NCBI RefSeq assembly: GCF_018333215.1
Contig: NZ_BORO01000004.1
Location: 124,001-188,000, forward strand
DNA length: 64,000 nucleotides
Direction: 5' to 3'
DNA from: Oceanobacillus sp. J11TS1
GTDB taxonomy: Bacteria; Bacillota; Bacilli; Bacillales; Amphibacillaceae
The position numbers were made by a program, and so were the translations under genes. How positions within the stretch are numbered: position 1 is the first letter of the stretch; each line of letters opens with the position of its first letter. Below, one piece after another: positions 58,967-64,000 of the stretch. Below the pieces are notes generated by a model. It was not told where the DNA came from. It saw only the letters and a list, made by a program, of their open reading frames with translations, and searched no databases.

Positions 58967-60031
58967 ATGTCTATTGAAACGAAAGAAGTAAAAACAGGTA
59001 AACGATACAGAGCAAATGTATACATGAAGGGGGAACGCTTAACAGGTTCTTGGCGAAAGCAAAAAAAAGAAGCAGAACAAGATGAGGTAGATTTTAAACA
59101 TCAATTATTTTCAGGTTCTTATGTCAAAGAAACAAAGAAAACATTTGATGAATGCGCACAAATCTATTTTGATTTAACTGCACCTAAACACATGAATGCA
59201 AACACTATTTACGGTGAAAAGTGTTATTATGACAAACACATTAAACCAGTGTTTGGTGACCGTCAAATAGCTTCTATTAAACCGTATGAGGTACAAAAAT
59301 TGTGGACGGAAAAAGAAGAAAGTCTTTCATCTTCCTCTATTACTCGAATGCATAATATCATGAATAAGGTTTTTAAGCAATTTGTAAAGTGGGATGAAAT
59401 CAAGCGAAATCCTATGAGTAAAGTGGAAAAGCCGCGTATAAGGTATAAACGTACAGACGTATGGTCAAAAGAGGAAGTAAAGAAATTCTTAATGTGTGCG
59501 AAAGACTTTCAAACCTATATTGTTTTTTGGATCGCTCTAAATACCGGTATGCGACAAGGGGAAATATTAGCGTTACATTGGGATGATATAGACTTTGAAA
59601 GACAAGAAATACATGTAAAGTACAATCTCGACCGTATGACACAAAAAAGAGGAACACTGAAAACAGAGTCCTCTGAAAGAATTATTTATTTAACTGATTT
59701 GCAACTTGATGTATTGAAAAAGCATAAAAAAAGTCAAGACCCAAAAACAGACATTGTATGTTCTTCAACAGTTGGCACATATATAATGCCACGTAATATA
59801 AAAAGAGCAATGCAAACAATTTGTGATAATACAGGTCTCAAACAGATACGCTTTCATGATTTACGTCATACACATGGAACGCTATTTCTTAGTGTGACAA
59901 AAGATGTGAAAGCAACGCAAGAGCGGTTAGGTCATGCTGACGTTCGTATGACGTTAGAGCGCTATGTACATTCGTCAAATAAAGTACATCAAGAAACAGC
60001 AAATCAATACGCTGACTTTATGGGTGTGTGA
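58967..60031 (+). CDS. int: Tyrosine integrase of the tRNA-Val element
   Basis: The start at 58967 (MSIETKEVKTGKRYRANV) follows GAAAGGGAAT. The 354-residue protein has an N-terminal arm-binding segment (MKGERLTGSWRKQKKEAEQD), a core-binding domain and a catalytic domain with NTGMRQGEILALHW, RFHDLRHTHGT and a terminal RYVHSSNKV carrying the Tyr. It is a Tn916/phage-type integrase. Its stop lies 70 bases from the tRNA end. Confidence 0.93.
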   Translation: MSIETKEVKTGKRYRANVYMKGERLTGSWRKQKKEAEQDEVDFKHQLFSGSYVKETKKTFDECAQIYFDLTAPKHMNANTIYGEKCYYDKHIKPVFGDRQIASIKPYEVQKLWTEKEESLSSSSITRMHNIMNKVFKQFVKWDEIKRNPMSKVEKPRIRYKRTDVWSKEEVKKFLMCAKDFQTYIVFWIALNTGMRQGEILALHWDDIDFERQEIHVKYNLDRMTQKRGTLKTESSERIIYLTDLQLDVLKKHKKSQDPKTDIVCSSTVGTYIMPRNIKRAMQTICDNTGLKQIRFHDLRHTHGTLFLSVTKDVKATQERLGHADVRMTLERYVHSSNKVHQETANQYADFMGV

Positions 60032-60054
60032 CTCGTCACTGATTCGTCATCGTA

Positions 60055-60083
60055 AGGGGGCAATCTGTGGAGACTGCCCTTTG
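60055..60083 (+). terminator. Weak hairpin after integrase 3
   Basis: GGGCA (60058) and TGCCC (60075) pair around a 12-base loop followed by TTTG. A short stem; possible terminator. Confidence 0.45.
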
Positions 60084-60100
60084 AAACCCTTGCTGTGTAA

Positions 60101-60145
60101 ATGATTCCGATTGGGCTCGAACCAACGACCTCTACCCTGTCAAGG
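60101..60145. repeat. attR of the tRNA-Val element
   Basis: 45 bases identical to 51706-51750, covering the tRNA 3' half from the discriminator base to the anticodon loop. Integrase accessory repeats TCGTCACTG and TCGTCATCG lie at 60033 and 60044. Confidence 0.95.
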
Positions 60146-60174
60146 TAGCGCTCTCCCAACTGAGCTACGGAATC
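60102..60174 (-). tRNA. tRNA-Val (anticodon GAC)
   Basis: The minus strand reads GATTCCGTAGCTCAGTTGGG and so on, a complete cloverleaf: acceptor GATTCCG/CGGAATC with discriminator A, D arm, anticodon stem CTACC/GGTAG around TTGACAG (anticodon GAC), and T arm GTTGG-TTCGAGC-CCAAT. No CCA is encoded. The 3' half is the element's attachment target and is rebuilt by attR. Confidence 0.97.
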
Positions 60175-60746
60175 GTATGTATAAATATATTATACAGCCA
60201 AATGATAGAGAAGGCAAGCTTATGATTGCATAACCCCCAAGTTCTAAGCTTCCTTATTGTCCAATTTTTAGAGAACTTACCAGGTAATCATAGGAAAGCA
60301 TAGCTACCTCTAGTAGATTTTGGGAATGGTAGATTATATCCTTCCGTAAAGAATTCCATATTTCACTGGGTAATCAAGATTGCATTTTTCTCCTGTATCC
60401 ATCCATATGCATGATGTTATACAATAGCGTTTCGCAAACCAAACTAATCACTAGCATAGTTAGACCATTTCATCTTATAATGAAATAAATTAATTATTTA
60501 TTATTATTATTTGAATGCGTTTACCATTTTTGGATGCAAACGCGCAATGAGCAAGCATACAATTCGGGAAGCAGACGAAATTATTATGCCGAAAAAATGG
60601 GAAAATCATTGAACAAGAAAGCCACCTGAATCTAATGAAACAGCAAGGAATGTAGTATCGGCTTTATCAATAAAAGCATCAAGTGACAGTATAATCATTC
60701 AATGATAGACTATTCCTATACTATAAAAAAGGCTGAGGTGGGAAGC
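60175..60746. other. Intergenic region without supported genes
   Basis: About 570 bases upstream of the tRNA (on its strand) with only short frames, including a 21-codon plus-strand frame starting MSKHTIREADEIIMPKKWEN. It probably contains the tRNA promoter and the upstream region of the esterase gene. Nothing else is recognised. Confidence 0.55.
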
Positions 60747-61472
60747 TTGCGCAGAAAAGGAAAAATGATTGAAAAAGAAATAAACAGTTCTTTTTTAGAG
60801 GAAACGATGACATTACAGATTTATCATCCTGAAACTTTCTCAGAGCTATATAAATATGAAATCTGTATTATGCAAGATGGGAAAGATTATTTTCAATTGG
60901 GAAGAATCGCCACTTTGAGTGATCTGCTTCATGATGAAAAAGAAATGCAAAACGTTGTTTTTGTTGGTATCCACTATAAAGATAAATATGATCGCAGAAA
61001 AAAATACCATCCATCCGGCGAACAGAATGAAGCCTATACAAATTTTCTTGTGCGTGAGGTGGTACCTTTCCTAGATGAATTCATCCCAACATACCATATG
61101 GGAAAAACGCGTTCTTTAATCGGTGATTCTTTAGCAGGAACGTTAGCATTAATGACAGCAATGAAATATCCTCATACATTTGGAAAGGTAGGTATGCAAT
61201 CTCCTTATGTCGATGCTAACGTGTTAGCATTCCTAGAACAAGCTAAGCCTTTGCAGACATTGGACATTTACCACACGATTGGAACAAAGGAAACAGAAGT
61301 ACAAATGAGTGATGGAAATACAGCTGATTTCTTAGGACCTAATCAAGAATTAAACCGGGCGTTAGAAGAAGCTGGAGCAACGTATACTTATCATGAACTA
61401 GAAGACGGTATTCATACTTGGAAATATTGGCAAGAGGATATGCGCCGTCTCCTTACAACATTATTTGATTAA
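60747..61472 (+). CDS. yjcH: YjcH-like esterase
   Basis: A TTG start at 60747 is preferred because GAGGTGG lies just upstream; a frame from 60702 lacks a ribosome binding site. The protein is an alpha/beta hydrolase of the Esterase_D-like group with the nucleophile elbow IGDSLAGTL (Ser), CIMQDGKDYFQ and a terminal DGIHTWKYW. It probably hydrolyses esters or sugar-related substrates. yjcH-yjcG-yjcF order matches Bacillus. Confidence 0.85.
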   Translation: MRRKGKMIEKEINSSFLEETMTLQIYHPETFSELYKYEICIMQDGKDYFQLGRIATLSDLLHDEKEMQNVVFVGIHYKDKYDRRKKYHPSGEQNEAYTNFLVREVVPFLDEFIPTYHMGKTRSLIGDSLAGTLALMTAMKYPHTFGKVGMQSPYVDANVLAFLEQAKPLQTLDIYHTIGTKETEVQMSDGNTADFLGPNQELNRALEEAGATYTYHELEDGIHTWKYWQEDMRRLLTTLFD

Positions 61473-61563
61473 AATTTCTATTTTTACTTTCTTTTGCTAT
61501 ACTTATGAAGATACAGTTATATATGGTTTATAGTAAACAACAATACACTAGGAGGTAGTATGA

Positions 61564-62076
61564 ATGAAATACGGAATAGCTATTTTTCCTTCAAAAAATG
61601 TACAGGATCAAGCAAATGCATTAAGAAAGCGTTACGACCCAAGGTACTCTTTAATCCCTCCACATATTACTTTAAAGTATCCATTTGAAGCTGATTCTGA
61701 AAGGATAGATGAAGTTGTCCAGGCATTGCATAAAATTGCGAGCAATGCAGAGCCCTTCTATATCCATATTAACAGGGTTAGCACCTTTGAGCCGATAACA
61801 AACACCATTTATTTAAAAATTGAACCAATTGAACAATTAAAATTACTCAACGAACAGCTCCAAGAAGGTATCTTTGAAAATAATCAAAAGCATTCTTTTG
61901 TTCCGCATATTACAATTGCTCAAGACTTAGAGCATGATGAATTCTCTGACATTGTAGGAAGATTAAAGATGGAGGGATTTGAAATCAAGGATTATATCGA
62001 CCGTTTTCAGTTATTATATGAATTAGATAATGGCTCATGGACGGTTTACGAAACATTTGTATTAGGAAAGGAATAG
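61564..62076 (+). CDS. yjcG: 2'-5' RNA ligase-like phosphoesterase YjcG
   Basis: This 170-residue protein has the two HxT motifs of 2H phosphoesterases (PPHITLKYP and VPHITIAQD). The family cleaves or forms 2'-5' linkages or cyclic phosphates; the substrate in bacilli is not established. AGGAGGTAGTATGA precedes the ATG. It is the second gene of the yjcHGF cluster. Confidence 0.92.
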   Translation: MKYGIAIFPSKNVQDQANALRKRYDPRYSLIPPHITLKYPFEADSERIDEVVQALHKIASNAEPFYIHINRVSTFEPITNTIYLKIEPIEQLKLLNEQLQEGIFENNQKHSFVPHITIAQDLEHDEFSDIVGRLKMEGFEIKDYIDRFQLLYELDNGSWTVYETFVLGKE

Positions 62077-62081
62077 GACTC

Positions 62082-62507
62082 ATGTTAGTAAAACATGCAA
62101 CTGCCCAAAATGAATTAGAAGCAGTATATCAAATTCGGACAGAGGTATTTGTACAAGAACAAAAGGTACCGCCAAAAGAAGAATTAGATGAATTTGATAA
62201 AACAGCCACCCATTTTATAGCCTACGATGGAGAATTACCTGTGGCTGCAGGCCGTCTTCGGTTTACGCAGGGTGGATATGGTAAATTAGAACGGATCTGT
62301 GTACTAAAATCACAGCGCGGAAAATCTATCGGCAAACAATTAATGTTAAAAATGGAAGAAGAAATCAAAAAACAGCATTTTAATAAAGCGAAGTTAAACG
62401 CGCAAATACAAGCAGTAGATTTTTATCAAAAGTTGGGGTATGAAGTCACATCGGATGAATTTATAGATGCCGGGATTCCTCACGTAACCATGGTTAAGCA
62501 CTTATAA
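62082..62507 (+). CDS. yjcF: GNAT family N-acetyltransferase YjcF
   Basis: Start at 62082 (MLVKHATAQNELEAV), six bases past yjcG. The 141-residue protein has the GNAT pattern EQKVPPKEELDEFD, AAGRLRF and LERICVLKSQRGKSIGKQLM (acetyl-CoA binding). It would acetylate an unknown small molecule or protein. Completes the yjcHGF group. Confidence 0.92.
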   Translation: MLVKHATAQNELEAVYQIRTEVFVQEQKVPPKEELDEFDKTATHFIAYDGELPVAAGRLRFTQGGYGKLERICVLKSQRGKSIGKQLMLKMEEEIKKQHFNKAKLNAQIQAVDFYQKLGYEVTSDEFIDAGIPHVTMVKHL

Positions 62508-62519
62508 TACAAGACAACA

Positions 62520-62551
62520 AAGACCCTTACCTCTTATGGTAAGGGTCTTTT
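62520..62551 (+). terminator. Terminator after yjcF
   Basis: AAAGACCCTTACC and GGTAAGGGTCTTTT form a 13-bp stem around a 5-6 base loop with a T run. Confidence 0.93.
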
Positions 62552-62676
62552 CCAATCTAACTTTTTTGAATTCCCACTAAAAGTATATTCGTTTCTTTCC
62601 TCTTTTAGATACATCTTTTATACACAACGACACACACTATAAAAGACCGTGTCATTGATAAAGGAGCGTATCATTA

Positions 62677-63390
62677 ATGTCTAGTTATACAAGTATGTTT
62701 GTGGAAGTTATCTTCGGTTTTTTTGCTTTATTTATAATTACAAAAATATTAGGGAAAACGCAAATTTCACAGATTACACCATTTGATTTTATTTCTGCCT
62801 TAATACTGGGAGAATTAGTTGGTAATGCTCTATTTGACCCCAATGCTGGAATACCTGAAATAGCATTTGTCATCGTGCTTTATGGCATTCTTATGTATGT
62901 TATTGAAATTATTTCACAAAAGTATAAGCGAACAAGACATATGCTTGAAGGAAGTCCGACCATTATTATCCATCGCGGGAAACTTATCCGTGATATGATG
63001 AAAAAAACCAAGTTGGATATTAATCAGCTGCAACATCTTTTGCGGGAAAAAGATGTATTTTCTATTAGTGAAGTAGAATTTGCCGTTTTAGAAGCTAATG
63101 GTACTGTGTCTGTTCTTAAAAAGACAGACTATCAGACACCTACTCGAAAGGATTTAAAATTATCCCCTCAAGAAGTAGCTTTACCAATCACATTAATTAA
63201 TGATGGAGAGGTTATTAAGGATAATATGGAAGAAAAAAACCTTCCTATGTCATGGTTAGAGGAATCTATTCGTGAACAGGGATACAAAGATGTTTCTGAG
63301 ATTTTTTATGCAGAATACACAAAAGGAAACCCTTTATTTATTCTCCCCTTCTTTAATCGGGAGCACCAAAAATTTAAAGATATTGATTAA
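62677..63390 (+). CDS. DUF421 (YetF-like) membrane protein
   Basis: This 237-residue protein has three N-terminal transmembrane helices and the YetF/DUF421 soluble domain with TPFDFISALILGELVGNALF and EGSPTIIIHRGKLIRDMMKK. Related Bacillus proteins occur in spores or the envelope, including 2Duf of the spore membrane. AAAGGAGCGT precedes the ATG. Confidence 0.9.
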   Translation: MSSYTSMFVEVIFGFFALFIITKILGKTQISQITPFDFISALILGELVGNALFDPNAGIPEIAFVIVLYGILMYVIEIISQKYKRTRHMLEGSPTIIIHRGKLIRDMMKKTKLDINQLQHLLREKDVFSISEVEFAVLEANGTVSVLKKTDYQTPTRKDLKLSPQEVALPITLINDGEVIKDNMEEKNLPMSWLEESIREQGYKDVSEIFYAEYTKGNPLFILPFFNREHQKFKDID

Positions 63391-63408
63391 GCTTGTTCTA
63401 GTGAGAAA

Positions 63409-63445
63409 AGAAGCATTCCTTGTTTATACGAAAAGGAATGCTTCT
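63409..63445. terminator. Bidirectional terminator between DUF421 gene and a minus-strand gene
   Basis: AGAAGCATTCCT (63409) and AGGAATGCTTCT (63434) form a 12-bp stem around a 13-base loop. It serves convergent genes at 62677-63390 and 63444-63692. Confidence 0.8.
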
Positions 63446-63692
63446 AGATGTATTTATTAATATGTCTTCCCTTACCCGTAATTAAGGAAGCATCTAATGG
63501 TAAGTCTATTGGCTTTCGAAGCTCAGGTCTGTTACGATAATAACGGTCATACGTCGCACTTAACTCCTGATGCCTCCGATCGAGTTGCACTTTAAAGGAA
63601 CCTTCTATATAATGCTCTTTTTTCTGCGCAGGCTGTATTCTTTGCTGATAATCAGCATACTGTGAAGATTGAATCGGAAGAATATACCCCAT
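63444..63692 (-). CDS. Hypothetical protein, 82 residues
   Basis: Starts MGYILPIQSSQYADYQQRIQ after GAGGGAGGGGCAGAAC on the minus strand. Polar, rich in Gln, Arg and Tyr, with no hydrophobic helix. Likely a Bacillaceae-specific protein, perhaps spore-related, but not identified. Confidence 0.6.
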   Translation of the reverse strand: MGYILPIQSSQYADYQQRIQPAQKKEHYIEGSFKVQLDRRHQELSATYDRYYRNRPELRKPIDLPLDASLITGKGRHINKYI

Positions 63693-63910
63693 GTTCTGCC
63701 CCTCCCTCTCTATTCCTTATATATATCCCGTCACGCGAATAAGAAACCGTTTTATTTATTATTATATACATATTTTTTATTTTGTATAGTCAGAATTATA
63801 TTTTTATTTAAATAGTCATTCATCAGACCCTACACACGCCCACACCAACGTGGTAAAGACACATATCCTATAAGGAAAGAAAATTCAAATTGTGAAAGGA
63901 GCAATTTCTC

Positions 63911-64000
63911 ATGGGTTGTGGAAAAAATTACGATACCGGAAGTTGTGTTGCAGATATTTTAAAAGACATTGTTGATGCTCAAAATGATATTGTAGAAAAT
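63911..64000 (+). CDS. Spore coat protein CotY/CotZ family (N-terminal fragment)
   Basis: Starts MGCGKNYDTGSCVADILKDI behind AAAGGAGC and runs off the right edge. The conserved cysteines and the start MxCGK...CVxDxLKxI match CotY/CotZ crust proteins. These Cys-rich proteins cross-link the outer spore coat. Only 30 residues are visible. Confidence 0.8.
   Translation, partial: MGCGKNYDTGSCVADILKDIVDAQNDIVEN

Larger units (their letters stand above)
51706..60145. mobile_element. 8.4-kb tRNA-Val integrative mobilizable element
   Basis: Bounded by 45-bp repeats of the tRNA-Val(GAC) 3' half. Contains an integrase, an excisionase-like protein, a Rep_2-plus-helicase initiator or relaxase, a small FtsK/TcpA-like ATPase, a conserved small protein, a divergent regulator and a serine-rich surface protein. 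No type IV secretion genes are present, so transfer would need a helper element. The layout matches integrative mobilizable elements described in Firmicutes that use Rep-type relaxases with TcpA-like coupling proteins. Confidence 0.88.

Overview
The window looks like chromosome of a low-GC, endospore-forming Bacillaceae bacterium, probably in the Oceanobacillus/Virgibacillus neighbourhood. This rests on the AT-rich sequence, the Bacillus-like gene block ackA-ytxK-tpx-ytfJ-ytfI-nadK-ssp-thiI-iscS-ezrA-refZ-ytsP-rpsD, an alpha/beta small acid-soluble spore protein, a ytfJ (GerW) gene and a CotY/CotZ-like coat protein at the right edge. No species assignment is possible from the sequence alone.

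Three mobile elements interrupt this backbone. (1) Bases 1 to about 15,700 are one end of a cos-type, probably siphovirus-like prophage. Read right to left it has integrase, ImmA-like protease and repressor on the plus strand, then Cro-like regulator, Rad50-like ATPase, RecT, metallo-beta-lactamase-fold nuclease, replication protein O, DnaB, RuvC-like resolvase, ArpU-type late regulator, HNH endonuclease, a probable cos region and the start of the small terminase on the minus strand. The rest of this prophage lies outside the window. (2) Bases 20,832-37,024 are a complete element of about 16.1 kb inserted in the 3' end of ackA, bounded by perfect 90-bp direct repeats. It encodes an integrase, a large single-chain RNA-polymerase-like protein with a DFDGD motif (YonO / eukaryotic RdRP superfamily), a BhlA-like holin, scaffold, major capsid, replication initiator, terminase, portal and two putative head-completion proteins. 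I see no tail genes, tape measure, endolysin or baseplate. It looks like a capsid-encoding phage satellite that would borrow tails from a helper, but with its own polymerase. (3) Bases 51,706-60,145 are an 8.4-kb integrative mobilizable element inserted in the 3' end of tRNA-Val(GAC). It has a Rep_2/helicase-type initiator or relaxase, an FtsK/TcpA-like ATPase, an excisionase-like protein, an integrase and a serine-rich surface protein, and is bounded by 45-bp direct repeats.

The satellite-like element is the most interesting part. Four near-identical 22-bp near-palindromes (core TTGATATATCAA or a variant) lie ahead of its minus-strand gene blocks. Four of its genes share an extended leader motif, TAATTTAAAAGGAGA. 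A plus-strand small RNA candidate sits beside the integrase operon, and about 560 bp upstream of the polymerase gene has no credible ORF but several hairpins. Together these suggest a compact element with its own transcription programme.

The backbone genes serve central functions: acetate overflow (ackA), peroxide defence (tpx), NADP synthesis (nadK), 4-thiouridine/thiamine sulfur transfer (thiI with iscS), control of FtsZ ring position (ezrA, refZ), methionine sulfoxide repair (ytsP), ribosome assembly (rpsD), envelope stress (pspA), dipeptide hydrolysis, amino-acid uptake and spore biology.
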